NCBI GenBank assembly: GCA_027919835.1
Contig: JANVFP010000005.1
Coordinates: forward strand, 1,426,001 to 1,490,000
DNA: 64,000 nucleotides
Origin: Lentinula raphanica
Lineage: Eukaryota; Basidiomycota; Agaricomycetes; Agaricales; Omphalotaceae
Reading direction: 5' to 3'
Made by a program: the position numbers and the translations under genes. Positions 35,615-48,359 of the stretch are shown piece after piece (positions within the stretch are counted from its first letter, which is position 1; every line of letters starts with the position of its first letter). Under the pieces are notes generated by a model. That model was not told where the DNA came from. It searched no databases and saw nothing but the letters and a program-made list of their open reading frames with translations.

Positions 35615-38600
35615 ATGCCACGGAAAGCCCGAATCCATTTCGTTTCTCTGCGTTCTTCGCTGGTCAACCTTCCTATCTCAATATATGGTCCACTCCTTGA
35701 GCGTAACATCGTATGGCGTTCGTTCTCGGCAAGATATGCGCACACAACTCAAGCCGAATTTTGCTATAGCGTCCCCAGAATTTGGCTGTCCATTTGACTC
35801 TTGTGCCTTCAAAGCCTACTGCCAGCAGAAAGGAGGCCTACGTAGGATGGACTGGCATGGCTTCTGCGTCGTCTTTGGCTCAATTCAATCTTTCGGACAC
35901 CACGGAAAAAGGTCTGGAGACGATAGAGATTGACCCGCAGTTTTCACAGAGCTTAGGTTTTGCTCAGGGAGATACAGTACGCGATTGAAAATCTTTGGTA
36001 TGACTATACTGATACATTTCAGGTTGAAATTGGTTTGATTCACGACATGGCTGTCGCAAAATCTGTGGCGACTGAGCCCTTGACATCGGATGATTGGGAA
36101 ATTATCGTATGGTCATATCAAGTTCTACTGTTGAATTGCTGCTGATTGCCTTCTAGGAAATTCATGCGTCCCACGTTGAATCCACTCTACTATCTCAAGT
36201 CCGCGTAGCAAAAGTGGGACAAGAAATCAATGTCTGGGTGTTAGGCAGGACGCGTGTTCGGTTGAAAATAGGCACGTTCCATTGTGCTCTTGTTCTCCCG
36301 TCTCCACGAATAAAAGAGTTGCCGCAGTATCTCTTGAACCCTCTAAAAACAACGCCCTTCTTCTGAGTACGGACACCGAAGTTTCAATATCACCGAAACT
36401 GCATGCCAATAGAGGCGCCGATGTGAAAAAATCCACGGTTAATGGAGAAGCCACTTCAAGCGATGTTGTTGTTCCCAAGTCCATGCCGAAAAATCCTTCT
36501 CAAATCCTTCGAGTACTTCCAGCTACTTTATTACCAAAATCATACACCCCCCACAGTGGTCCCGAAGTGATTGGATATGTGTCAGCCTCAACCTTGGCTC
36601 GGATAATTCCAACAACACCAGATGTGGCAAAGCATACTATCTGCCATAAAGTGTCTGTGATACGCCTAGAACCCCCTATCAATCCTGAAAAACCTCCAGC
36701 ACAAACCTCAGAATCAGTTCCAGAAGCAAAGGTGCTGAACCCGGGAAGCCAAGGCAAACAGGAAGAAGAAACATCAACCAGCGTTTACATAGACGGAACA
36801 GACGAGTTGATCAACGAACATATCGTTTTTCCCAGTCTTCCCACTGGTGTAAAACATTGGGATCTCATCAAGTTCGTTCCTCGAATAGGTTGGCTACATT
36901 GAAACTCAACTCCTGTTCAATGTAGAATAGCTGCGGATAATCCCGCTCAGAGCTTCAAAGTTTTTGGTGATAAAACCACCGAAACTCTAACGCCCCAGAA
37001 AGAGTAAGGTTTGGCACCCTATGCGCAAGCGTCGTAAAAATTTACCTGCTCCTGTAGAACGGCCGGTTTTCTTGCTGGGGTAAACGATATTCTTGAACGA
37101 TGCATTGATTTCTGTGTGAAGAAAATAGCAATCCACGGTACCAAAATTTCTGTGCGGGGAGGTGCGTAGGTTTTTTCATATCAATCGAAGGTCAAAGAAT
37201 GACTCAAATGATAGTGTCGTCTCTTCTTCTAACTGGACGCGCTGGAGTGGGCAAAACATCTATTGCCAAGAGTGTGGCAAAGGCTTTACAGGAGAATCCG
37301 AAGACGTATACATGTAAGCCTTGTTCAACTTGTTCCATGTACGGTTTTATGTATCATCAAATCAAGATATCCATTATGTTGATGTTGCCCCATACGCCGA
37401 CAAACCCATTCCCTTCGTCAAATCTCTATTCAGATACTGGTTAGAAACAGCACTCTGGCATAAACCTACTATATTAGTCTTGGACAATCTCCACGAACTG
37501 TTGGGAACTGAGTCAGAGGTCTGTACTCCATCTCAGGATGTTTTTTTTCCTCAAAGATCGCGCTCTGATTCTCTTTTGGCAGCAAAGTGATTCATTCAGG
37601 ACGCGGCAGATAACTGAGATATTTCTATCGATTTTCTCTTCATCGGCGCGATCCGCATCGGTCAACTGTCGTGGAATAATCATACTGGCAACTGCACCGA
37701 CTTCTGCTGCTTTGCATCCACTGATCACTAGTGCTCATATATTCGAGGAAGTAATCCACGTCACACCACCGAATAAAGACGCACGGAGAGATGTAATGTC
37801 CATGAGAATCTTCTGTTCTTGATGAATCTCTCAATGTATTTTCTAGATCCTCTCGAAAATTGTCCACGACCGTCTGAATGCGGCAAACGACTTGACCCAA
37901 GCGCCGGATGCACCTATCAATTTCTCATACCTGGCAACTCAGACCGAGGGCTACTCTGCCACAGATCTGCAAGACTTGGTTTCCAGAGCTATACATCAAG
38001 TTACCATGAGATTAACAAGCGAGAACAAGGAAGTCAGTCAACCACATGTTCCTCCTATTATGCCCACGTAGTGATTAATATCCTCTCATCATTCTAGCCC
38101 ATTCTTACGATAGCAGACTTCGAAGCTGCGCGCGCAGATTTCGTGCCGCTTTCGCTGAGAGATATAAAATTAGATAAATCCGACGTGTCCTGGGCAGATA
38201 TCGGTGGTGAGACATTCACGCTCTTCGAAATGAGTCTCAGCGATTCATTCAATCTCTTTAGGTTTGCATGAGACTTGTCGGATACTCAGAGAAACCCTAG
38301 AATGGCCTACCAAGTATGGTCCCATATTTGCTCAATCACCGCTTCGATTGCGCTCTGGGTTCGTATGGTTGGCATCCATTACGCTCATGCACATTTGAAT
38401 CAAAGATTCCCAGACTTCTCTTATTCGGTTATCCTGGTTGCGGCAAGACTCTCTTGGCCTCAGCAGTTGCAAAAGAGTGCGGTCTCAATTTCATCACCAT
38501 CAAAGGCCCAGAAATTCTCAACAAATATATCGGCGCTAGCGAGAAGACTGTGAGTTCTTATGACTATAATGCCGGCACATTCATCCTAATGAAAGTACCT

Positions 38601-39685
38601 CAGGTAAGAGACATATTCGATCGTGCTAGTTCCGCGAAACCCTGTGTACTCTTCTTCGACGAGTTTGACTCTATTGCTCCGAAGAGAGGACACGATAGCA
38701 CCGGTGTCACAGACCGCGTAGTAAATCAATTGCTTACCCAGATGGATGGTGCTGAAGGCCTCGATGGCGTTTACGTGCTTGCTGCCACCAGGTGCGTGAA
38801 ACGACGTCCAGACGTACGGACGGCTGTTCAGAATTTGAATTAGTCGACCAGATCTCATCGACTCTGCTCTTCTTCGACCGGGTCGATTGGACAAGTCCCT
38901 GCTCTGTAACATGCCCGATGTCGATGAACGCAAAGAGGTATGTCCATGTGACAGACCTATCGTCTTTGCTGAATGTCCATCGCACAGATCCTACAAGCTG
39001 TCAGCCGTAAAGTTACCATGTCTCCTTCCATTGATCTTGATGAGATTGCGCAAGCCACGGAAGGATTTTCAGGCGCTGATTTGCAAGCTCTCGTATACAA
39101 TGCGCACCTCGAGGTGGTCAATGCTGCCATCTCATCTTCTCCTTCCGAAAGAGATACGGTCAAGATCAACGAGCAACAGCCGATCAGATACACCGCTATC
39201 GGAGGACCGTCGTCAAGAATAACTCGAAGTAGAGCAGAAGAGTCAGCACTGCAAAGAAAGGTCACAGTCGCAATCCATCTCATCAGGAGCTATATCGACT
39301 GATCGTCCCGATAGCTCCAGCAAATACAGACGCAGACTCAGGCTGCAACCCGGCCGAAGCCAGAAAAGACAGGTAGTCAAGTTAACGCCGTGGTTCATAA
39401 GGTACTGCCATCGTCTCTACTCACGTATCTCTAATGCAAGTTGTATGTCAGCAGGAGATTACCCAGGAGCACATGCGACGCGTTTTGAAGACAACAAAGC
39501 CCTCTGTTTCATTGGAAGAACGTAGACGCTTGGACAGAATGTAAAAAAACAAACACGCGCCATCTATTTGAAACGCAGTGCTGACTTCTTGTACCAGATA
39601 TCATGCGTTCATGTTCGAACGTGGCGACGCCCCACTAGCTTCTTCGAATCATATCGGTGTAGGGAATAGATCTACTCTCATGTAG
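35615..39685 (+). CDS. PEX1: Peroxin-1, AAA ATPase of peroxisome biogenesis
   Basis: With Pex6 it forms the hexamer that pulls Pex5 out of the peroxisomal membrane. Twenty exons: 35615-35710, 35770-35976, 36023-36106, 36157-36271, 36328-36888, 36931-37003, 37058-37161, 37215-37313, 37367-37518, 37583-37792, 37847-38032, 38098-38206, 38262-38358, 38414-38549, 38604-38791, 38844-38937, 38988-39260, 39315-39401, 39455-39540, 39598-39685; 1014 aa. The N-terminal Pex1 domain ([31 protein letters not shown]) precedes two AAA modules. D1 has Walker A GRAGVGKT and a degenerate Walker B ([10 protein letters not shown]), as is usual for Pex1 D1. D2 has [23 protein letters not shown] and LLRPGRLD. The intron 36272-36327 appears to have a GC donor. 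Confidence 0.95.
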
Positions 39686-39900
39686 TGTAAAAGTCCATAC
39701 GCTACAAATTAGCTCCATATCGATATAATCTACAAAGCTTCTGGTTACACAGAACACTCCGAAGCGAATCAAACTATGTATAGATCAAGTGTAAACCTCA
39801 ATCGCACAGGAAAACGGAGCCCTTATCACTTACGCTTATGAATCCTTCAGGATGTTCAGAGAACATTGGCAATGAGTATCAAAAATGTATTCAACAAGCA

Positions 39901-40100
39901 CGAGAACCCGTATACCCCTGCGCATCCGCTCAGAGGGTGTACGAGACGTTGGCTTTAGGGAGAGATTAGCACGAGAGCTCGTATACCCCTGTGTATCCAC
40001 TCAGAGGGTGTACGAGACATTGGCTAGGGGAAGGGGGAGGTCAGCTCGAGAACCCGTATACCCCTGCGCATCCGCTCAGAGGGTGTACGAGACGTTGGCT
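39901..40100. repeat. Minisatellite, three copies of a ~54-bp unit
   Basis: Copies at 39901-39954, 39972-40025 and 40047-40100, with periods of 71 and 75 bp. Units run from CGAGA through CCCGTATACCCC and CTCAGAGGGTGTACGAGA to TTGGCT. Copies 1 and 3 are nearly identical; copy 2 has several changes. Spacers are purine-rich and vary. Within each unit GTATACCC and GGGTGTAC can pair, so each could form a short hairpin. It lies between the convergent 3' ends of Pex1 and the decarboxylase. A 164-codon frame across it is a by-product of the repeat. Confidence 0.85.
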
Positions 40101-40667
40101 GGGGGGAAGAGGGAAGGGTCCAGGTCCAGGTCCGGCCAAGCAGCTGTCTTGAATCCACGGTCTTGCCCAGGTCTTGCCAAACGGAGGGTCCAAGTCGGGC
40201 GCGCGCCAGGACAGCGGGCGGCTCTTAGCGAACAAGTTCCCTGCAAGCTTTCAGCTGTCCTTGAATATGATAAGTTTCATGCCTTACCCACTGATACAAG
40301 TTTGTTTGAGTCTGGTGGTACAATATATGAAAGACCGTATGTCTTGTCGAGTTTTCAGTCGGTCCCAGACATTTTATGATCCTGCAGGCCTTGCGGATTA
40401 GCGAGTGTCATTTGATGAATCCCGCCGAATAGCTATGTTCGCAAAACTCGAATGAGATGAGATCTTGAGAAAGAAACGAAGATTGACAGTAGGGCGAGTC
40501 GGAAGCTGTTGAGCCTTGAGCATGGGCGAGTATGCACAAAACACTGAAATTCTGAACCCACTGACTCCTGAACGGAGAACGTTCAACTATATTCAGGGCA
40601 TCGAGGGAAGGCGAGACGATAAAGCAACGTCGAGTTCTGCCTAAACATAACCCAAGAACAACAACAT
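40101..40667. other. 3' flank of the decarboxylase gene
   Basis: G-rich CCAGGT/GGTCC micro-repeats (40115-40200) continue from the minisatellite and then give way to unique sequence. Short frames here have no support. Confidence 0.4.
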
Positions 40668-42856
40668 TCAAGCCCCGATTCGCGGCTGCTCCCAAGCTTC
40701 CAACGTGAGCTTTGCCTCGTGGTTGATAATATCGAATGCCTGTCGTATATGAGCTTCCTGCGTAAAGGCCGAGCCAATGGCAAGCCTGATGCAAAACTGG
40801 CCATTCAAGACCGTCTGTGTAAGAATGATATCCTTCCTGGCACTTATCTTTCCGTAAAACAATTTATTGAGATCATTCAACGCGTCTTCCGGAAGAGTCG
40901 TTTGATTGGACACAGACGGTCTAGGATCGATACGGAAGACAGAGAGTGCGAGCGAAGGCGGTGCACAGAGTGAGAGCATATCCGAGGAGGAGAGGAGTTT
41001 GACAAAGGTTTCGTTCAGACCGACTGCCTTGACAAAGAGATCATTGAAGCCATAATGGAAGGTATGTAATGCTTACCTTACGGATATGCTTCTGAAAGCC
41101 CTCTACTCCATAACCACGCAAGACGAACCATAATTTCAGCGAGCGGTAACGACGTCCCAAACCCAAATGCCAGTTCCGATAATCGATAACGGTCCCTAGT
41201 CAGGCAAGTTCAAGCCTGCACTGGGATCCATCTCCATCATGTATCAATACTCACCAGCATCTCCTTGGGCCGTACGCAGGAAAGGGGGTGTGATATCCAG
41301 AGCATCAGTCAGATACTTTCGATCCCGGACCCAAAGTGGACAAGCGTCGAAATTCGTTAGTCCCCACTGACGAAATGACATTCAGCTTCACATTTTACTC
41401 GAATCAGTTGCATGATATCCAACCTTGTGGAAATTCGTCGAGAACGAGTCGGCAATCGAATTGATATCTTCCAGATAGCACATCTCGCGGAACTCCGGAC
41501 AAACCAAAGCCATTCCGGCCCATGCAGCGTCGACATGTATTTTGACCTCCGGAAAGTCCTTGGCTTCAGCAACATGCCCTCAAGAAGCTGGTCCTGATCG
41601 ATAATTTCTGCACACACACCTACTGATCTAATTTCAGCAATGTTGTCTATCGCACCAGAAGACGTCGTTCCGATAGTTGCAACTATGAACCAGGATGTCA
41701 GCAGGTATCGATCAGGTGTAAGTGTATAGACAGACTCAGAATGAAGGGATGAAGTCCTTTCTTCTTGTCTTCCTCCAATGCGCTACGTAGTACATGTCCT
41801 CCCAGCGAGAAATTGTCTTCTTTGGTGACTTCCAGTGCACGAACACTGAGACCGAGGATCACACCAGCCTTCAGACCGAGCGAATGAGTCTGTGTGGTTG
41901 TGTAGATCCGCATGTCTTCCAGTTTTGTGTCAGGGTATGAAGCCTTGTAAGCAGAACGTGCAGCTATAATTGCCACTAACGCAGCTTCAGAAGCTGTATT
42001 CTGTACACACAATATGATTTAGTGCTCTCTGTGATCGAGACCATGTATCATACCTGGAAACACCCGCCGCCTATGCCTGATGAATTTAGGAAGGAAGAAC
42101 TCAAGCCAAGCATTTGAGAAGCCCAATCGAGGACGATCGATTCCAGTTCTGTGCATGACGGGCTTGCTAACCACTAAAATTCAATTTGAAAACGAAGATG
42201 ATATACAAAACGAAGATTGCACGAACATTGAAGCCAGGATTACTAACGCTACTTGCGTAGAGATCGCCTAATATCCCTTCAAAGCTGAATCCCTTCACAT
42301 TAACGTCAGCCTGACTTGACTCGAAAACATGAATCGACCAGTGATCTTACCGCTGGATAGTAAGCTAAGAAGGAAGGATGTTGCCAGTGCGTATATCCTG
42401 CGCAAGTCAACGAGCACGATAAGAACCACTTACATCTATTGGATCTTCGAAATCTAACCTGGAACAATAAACTTTTGATAATCCTCCGCTATCTGGGTGA
42501 AATCTTCTCCTGCTTCAGGTGCGGTAGCTAGGAGTTGGGCACGTTGAGAGGTAGACATCACATACGGCATACAGTAATCATTACTGACGAGGAAGCAAGG
42601 GGCGTAGATAACCAGGCTCAACGTCCGGCAGGACAGTGAATTTGGATTCTTGCAAGGCGTAGTAATAATCGCAGATACGGTCTATTGCTTGATAGCTAGA
42701 TTGTTCAGAATCATTAGCTCAAGATTGAATTAGACTCGCTGGTCCCATATCAATACCCGGCTTTTCTAAACCTATAAGTAAGATATTGGCATACTTTAGT
42801 CTATCAAATATATCATGGACGGAAGGTTTTTGAGCGGCTCACTGTTCGATGTCCAT
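40668..42856 (-). CDS. PLP-dependent aromatic-amino-acid decarboxylase family enzyme
   Basis: Group II decarboxylase related to DOPA/tyrosine/tryptophan decarboxylases. The gene has many short introns and starts with a 14-nt exon (42843-42856, MDIEQ), continuing [17 protein letters not shown]. Later landmarks: [87 protein letters not shown] (cofactor Asp), and STNFHKWGLTNFD with the PLP Lys. It ends [20 protein letters not shown]. About 500 aa, the normal family length. The product is an aromatic amine; the exact amino acid cannot be told from sequence. It is head-to-head with the ketoacyl-CoA reductase gene. Confidence 0.9.
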
Positions 42857-42944
42857 CTTTAGTCGTGAAACTGAGGAAAAGAGGATGACTAATGATTTGA
42901 CTGATTTTTGATCCCGGTCTCGCCCTTGCTTGCTCTTGCCAGCG
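42857..42944. promoter_or_regulatory. 88-bp bidirectional promoter
   Basis: Only 88 bp separate the start codon of the decarboxylase (-) from that of the 3-ketoacyl-CoA reductase (+). Both starts are fixed by well-matched first exons, so core promoter elements and both 5' leaders must overlap or reach into the genes. Confidence 0.6.
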
Positions 42945-44288
42945 ATGTCCTACGCACACTCCTTCGTGAATCCAACCATTCAGCTCGGTAGGTACCATCT
43001 CATCAACTGCAACACACAAACAATGACAAGTACACGTAGCCAACGCGTATCCGCTCGCGTCAACTTTGCTTTTCGGCTTGGGTGCAATCACCATAGCCAG
43101 ATCTTGTTACAGAACGTTCTCGGTCCTCCTTCAAATATTCATTCTTCCTGGGCAAAATGTAAGATGCAGCCCACCCTTGGAAATCTTTTGCCGCTCATAG
43201 TTCTCTAGCTCAAGCGTTACGGTGCAAAGAAAGGAGCATGGGCAATCGTCACTGGCGCCTCGGACGGAATTGGGAAAGAATTCGCGTTCCAGTTAGCCAA
43301 AGCAGGTTTCAACGTATTCTTGGTTGCTAGAAACACAGAGGTGCTAGATGCTACTGCTGCTGAAATTGGTATGTGGCTGCGTCGCGAGGACTAAAGCTTT
43401 TCAAGGCTGACTTGTATTTCTAGCTAGCAAGTATTCCGTGTCCACGAAAACCGCGTCAATCGACTTTGCAAAAGCTGACAACGCTGCCTACGAGACTCTC
43501 AGTACTCAGTTCCAAGGGCTAGATGTCGGAGTACTGGGTCAGCTCATCTTCTTTGTATTTGATCAACCACGGGTAACTTACCCCTCACTATAGTGAACAA
43601 CGTCGGGAAATCGCATGCAATGCCCGCCTATCTGATAGACACTCCCAAAGAAGAGATGGCTGATATCGTCGCTATCAATGTCAGCGCTACCCTAAGAGTC
43701 ACGTACTCTGTTATTCCTGGGATGATACAAAGGCATGCTATATGTTTACCGCCGTATAGAACCACTGTCTGAGCCTTCAACACAGAAAACGGGGGCTTAT
43801 ATTGAACATTGGATCTTTCGCTGGATCTATTCCTTCCCCCATGCTGGCTACATATTCTGGAACCAAGGCATTCCTTTCTACCTTCACTAGCGCGCTTGCA
43901 GAAGAAGTAGGGCAACATGGTATTACCGTGGAACATGTCAATACCTATTTCGTGGTATGTCGTACACACAAACTCTGCGTCAACGTTACTCTGATTACAC
44001 AAATCCACTTAGGTCTCAAAACTTTCCAAAATCCGCAAATCGTCAGCTTTGATTCCTCGTCCGGGACCCTACGTTCGTTCTGTATTGTCAAAAATCGGTC
44101 TCCCTTGCGGTGCAGCTTACAGTGGACGACCGAACACATCAACACCCTACTGGTCACACGCGCTGCTTGACTATGCGGCAACAGTGCTGAACATCCCATA
44201 TCTATTGATCAAATACACTCATGGGTTACACAAAGATATCCGAAGACGTGCATTGAAAAAGATGGAGCGCGAAGCTAAGGCCCAATAG
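42945..44288 (+). CDS. Very-long-chain 3-ketoacyl-CoA reductase (Ifa38/HSD17B12 family)
   Basis: ER enzyme that reduces 3-ketoacyl-CoA with NADPH in fatty-acid elongation and sphingolipid supply. Exons 42945-42987, 43040-43158, 43209-43368, 43424-43537, 43594-43732, 43786-43954, 44013-44288; 339 aa. The hydrophobic N-terminus ([16 protein letters not shown]) is the expected membrane anchor. SDR motifs: [16 protein letters not shown] (cofactor), [21 protein letters not shown] (catalytic Ser), and YSGTKAF (Tyr and Lys). The intron 43733-43785 uses a GC donor, which restores the [11 protein letters not shown] segment. The C-terminus is Lys-rich ([10 protein letters not shown]) but has no classic KKxx signal. 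Confidence 0.93.
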
Positions 44289-44618
44289 AAGTCTAGCGCA
44301 TTCGTCAAAACAGATCTCAAAAGTTATCTACTAATGCTTTCCATTGTTTGTCTACTAGTGCTTTCCACTGTTGTCCCTTGGATTAGAATTAATCGTATAT
44401 ACACATATGGAACATGAGCACAGCTGTGCGAGTGCGGTGTTAAGCACTGTAAGAAGAATTCTCGTCGAATGCGATGTGATGTGAAGATAAAAAAGAGAGA
44501 GGAAAGCATATGGGGTATCATACGTACAGGGAATGGCAGAAAGCCCAGCTAGCTGGGAGGAAGATCGAAAGCTCGTTATACACATGAACAAACCCAGCAA
44601 TATCCATCATAAAGAATT

Positions 44619-47600
44619 TTATTCAAGCTTCATTAGCCCTTTCATTGCATTTGCGATAGCAAAGCTCGACTTGGCCATGACCTGCCGTGACTCCTTGGTG
44701 ACCTCGGGCAATGTCTGTATTTCACTCAGAGTGTTTGCATGTTCACTGAGTTCTCGTAGGATCTCGTCTCCTTGCTGTGCAGACGATGGCGGGAAGTTGT
44801 CCTTGCAAACAGCGACGATACTTGACACAATCGTTATGATCTGCGTCACATACTCGTTGAGAGTTGGTGAAGGAGTAGGGCTTCGGACACCAGCTAGGAC
44901 GTTCTGAATGGCATAGACTATTGACTCGGTTTGAGTTTCCAGGTAGAGCTATAACAACATTCATGAGCTTCCTCTAATCGAGAGGTATAACCGCGATCGT
45001 GAATTTACCTTCAGTTCAGCCCAGTTATCTTCTGTCCCATCTCCATCACTGGCGGTACTAGCCGTATTCGGCGGCTGATCAAATATCGGAGGGGGTGAGT
45101 TCGTCTTGTCAGAGCTGGAATTATCAGATGGAGTCCGGCGAGCGTAGTCATCAGAGGAACGACCTGGGGGATACATCGACGGATTATCATACCGCGAACT
45201 GCTGCCAAACGCAGACGATGCAGCGCTCCCCTTGCGCTGGTGATCCTTCTCGCTCACGGATCTCAGGCCGGGCGTATACCCATTCGTCGCTGAGGGACCG
45301 GGAGAGTAGGTCGATGAAGCAAACTGCTCTTGTTCAGCCTTGGTCGCTTTGCGGATGTATATCAGCTTCCCAATGTCAGTGATGGTGGCGGCTACATGGC
45401 TAGCGGCTGCGTCCAAGAGACTGACAGGAGACATTCCGGCACTGGTAGCGTGGGTTTTGGAAGCAGTGACGAGATTGCTGAGGGTAGCCTCCGCTCGTTC
45501 TCGCAAGAGATGCAGTGTGTCCATATCCACGTCCGAGCGAGATGGTCTTTTCTCATACGTCCGGACGTCATCGATGATATTTGTTACAGCGTTCACAACA
45601 GATTTCATAGGCGAGAGCACCCTAGTGGGAGCATTTGAACGGCCTGCAGTCAACAGCCCGTCGACGGCAGATAGGAAGGCAGTGACATGGATGTCGAGGA
45701 CACCACCATCAGAACTGACAGGTAATTGATCTTCGAGTTTGTCGATCTTCGGTGCTTGCAGGAACAGTTGGGATGTGGCTAACGAGAGCCTTCAGTTTCA
45801 TACAACAGAGCATCACAGGGCAAGCACGTACCTTTAACGCTGCGTAACTCCGTCTTAGCTTGTTCATACTTCCGCTTGTATTCTTTGAGTTGATTGTCTA
45901 GGTCTCGTATGACCACCAGATCGGAATCCTTAGCAGTCATCAACTCGTCATTGCGCCGAGAAAGGTCGCTGACTTCGGTGAGAAGGTTTTGCATGTCAGA
46001 TCGCAGTTGCTCGACCATTTCCGCATCGGCCTGGAGAAATTGTTAGGAGAGGAGGGCATACATCCACAAGAAAGCAAGCGCGTACGTTGTTGCCTCTTCC
46101 ATTAGCTCTCTCTTCTTCCAAACTTTCTAATCGATCTCGTAGAATCTGCAGTTCCTCCTCATCTTCTCGAGCACGTCGGGACTCTCGCTCCTTCTCTCGC
46201 TGCCGCGTCTCTCGCAGTTCATCGAGTTCTTTCTGCAACACGCGCATAGCCGAAGTCTGCTCTTCTGCTTTCTGATGAACAATTCAATCAATGGTCAACG
46301 GTGTGATTGGAATCATGGGAAGAGTCGCACGTACCCGCAAAACACTGGCGAGTTCTTCTTCCAATTGCCGGACTCTCATCTCAGACGCTGATAATTTCGA
46401 CTGTGCCAGCTGAGAGTCACCGAGATCTCGCTGTAAATTCGATATCTGCGTCTGCATGGTTGCTATCCTGTACTCGTAATCCCGCCGCATCTTCTCGCTG
46501 TCTTCATTGACACTCGTGCGGCCGCCCATTCGGTTAGAATATGCATTGATAGACCGATCAGAGTTGGCAGAGTTTCGACCATATGATAACGGTTTGTCGT
46601 AAAAGTCGTCGCCACTCCGTGTGGAGGGACCGTCGTCATCGTCATTCTTGAATCTTGCGCTCAAGCCACTAAGACCGACTGCAGGGCTACTTGGACTCAT
46701 CGGGCTAGCATAATTGCTCGCACTGTCGGGTTCTTCCTCTGTGAAACCGGGAGAGAAGCCGGGATCTTGACCTCGATCCCGACTGAGATCCCTCTCGTCG
46801 TTGGTGGAACTACCACTCTCTCGAGCATCACGTCCATACGGAACCTCGATATACTCTTCCTCCATAGTACTCGTGTTGGGAATAATCATTCCGCTGGTTG
46901 CCATAGTACTTTGAGCCGCAATTGTGGTGCTATCACTGTTGCCACTCATACTGGCAGCAGCACTAGGCCGTCGACTGTATTCTCGCTCTCGTTCCCTGTC
47001 TTCTGATCTTCTGATGGTTGTATCTTGCGACGCCTTTCGCCGAGATGAGATGCTTGAAGCATAGTTGTCATCGCTCATTCGTCCACCGTAATAATCCTCA
47101 CTGGGACGACGACGATCCTGTGAAGGCCGTCTACTCGATACGCTACCGCCGTATCCACTGTCTGAAGGACGATCAGCCGAGGCCCGGCCAGACGTTCGAG
47201 AAGTATTTGTGGCACGAGGATTAGTGGAAGGGAAACCAGGAGCTGGATAGTCGTCGTAATTAGAGCTAACCGAAGCCCGTCCTGCAGGCTGCGAGTACAG
47301 TAGACGAAAACATAAGTGCTGAAATTAGGCTGAAAGAAAGCCAGGAACGCACGTCCTCTCTGAACTCAGGATATCTCCTAGCGAGCTCGAAATACACATC
47401 ACTGGAAAGATCCTCGAATCTCGAAGTTGGGAGCGTGGCCAGCTTCTGTCGAGCCTGGTTACGTTTCGGGTGAAAATCTTCTCTGACCGGAAGGAAAGGC
47501 ACTAAGGACGTAAAAAAGAGTAAGAGACAATAGAGTTGATCCAGTCAGTAGATCCATTTGCCTTCTTTGTCACCTTTCCTGCGGATGAGTTCATCATAAA

Positions 47601-47923
47601 CGTCGGTGGATAGTTCGTGGAATTGTTGAATGGTTAGTCGGGTGAGCTTCTGCCTTGCAGATGACCGAGAATTGGGAGCAGCTAGTTGGTAAAATATGAG
47701 AACCAAGGCGATCTGCAGAGGATAGTAGCGGACCTCTGGTAAGATATACAGCAAGATACTGGCTTAGTTCCTCAAAGTGAATCTTGGATATCGAGCGATA
47801 GTCGATTTGAGGTACAGGCGGCGCATTTTTGCTAATTGGTTTGTATGAGTCTGTGCGATAGTTGGAGATGCCTGAAAAGGCAGTCGGCGTCGGGGAAGCA
47901 GCTCTTGACTGAGAGCGTTTCAT
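44619..47923 (-). CDS. SPA2: Cell-polarity scaffold Spa2 (SHD/GIT-type)
   Basis: Component of the polarisome at hyphal tips, where it links formin, Rho and MAP-kinase partners. The start is the ATG at 47923 (MKRSQSRAASPTPTAF). Two Spa2 homology repeats follow: SARQKLTRLTIQQFHELSTDVYDELIRR and QARQKLATLPTSRFEDLSSDVYFELARR. Next comes a long Ser/Arg-rich disordered region, then strong coiled coils (EKMRRDYEYRIATMQTQISN, LQKELDELRETRQREKERES, MVEQLRSDMQNLLTEVSDLS). A helical C-terminal region (LTAGRSNAPTRVLSPMKSVV to the end) corresponds to the conserved Spa2 tail. There are several introns; one between the two repeats can be read with a GT or a GC donor. It is followed downstream by the convergent reductase gene. 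Confidence 0.88.
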
Positions 47924-48359
47924 TCTGGTCGACAGAAGAGCGTGCGATGGGGATCAAGAAGAAGAAGAAGAAAGAAATATGAGAAAGCAGTATCTCATCT
48001 GGCTTGTTGAGAACAAAAGCTCATCAGGCTGAACAATGACATCTGGTAAACACGCCGTGAGAATCAACACGTGTAAAAAACATGTATTCCTCCGCTGGTT
48101 CAGAAATTCAACATTCAGATTGCATCGTCAAAGTAAGTGGTAGAAGATTCTACTTACACAGAAAGAATGTACATACATATACTACACATATATGGGCAAC
48201 AACAAGGCAAATAATGCGTGTAACAGTACAAATGAAGAACATACGAAGCAAGATAGAAATAATGAAAGCGCGACGATGACAATGCAGTTCAGAGCAAGAA
48301 TAATATTAAAAAGTTGAGTATAAGTCCCAGCACAAAAAAGCACAGGGCCTCATCAGGTA

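Noticed and set aside
39885..40379. 164-codon plus-strand frame with repeated VYPC...QRVYETLA
   Set aside because: It is created by the minisatellite; the first copy is in another frame, there is no motif and no splice context.
40668..44288. Biosynthetic gene cluster joining decarboxylase, reductase and the halogenase-like gene
   Set aside because: The reductase is a housekeeping elongation enzyme, Pex1 and the disordered-protein gene lie between, and no transporter or regulator sits nearby.
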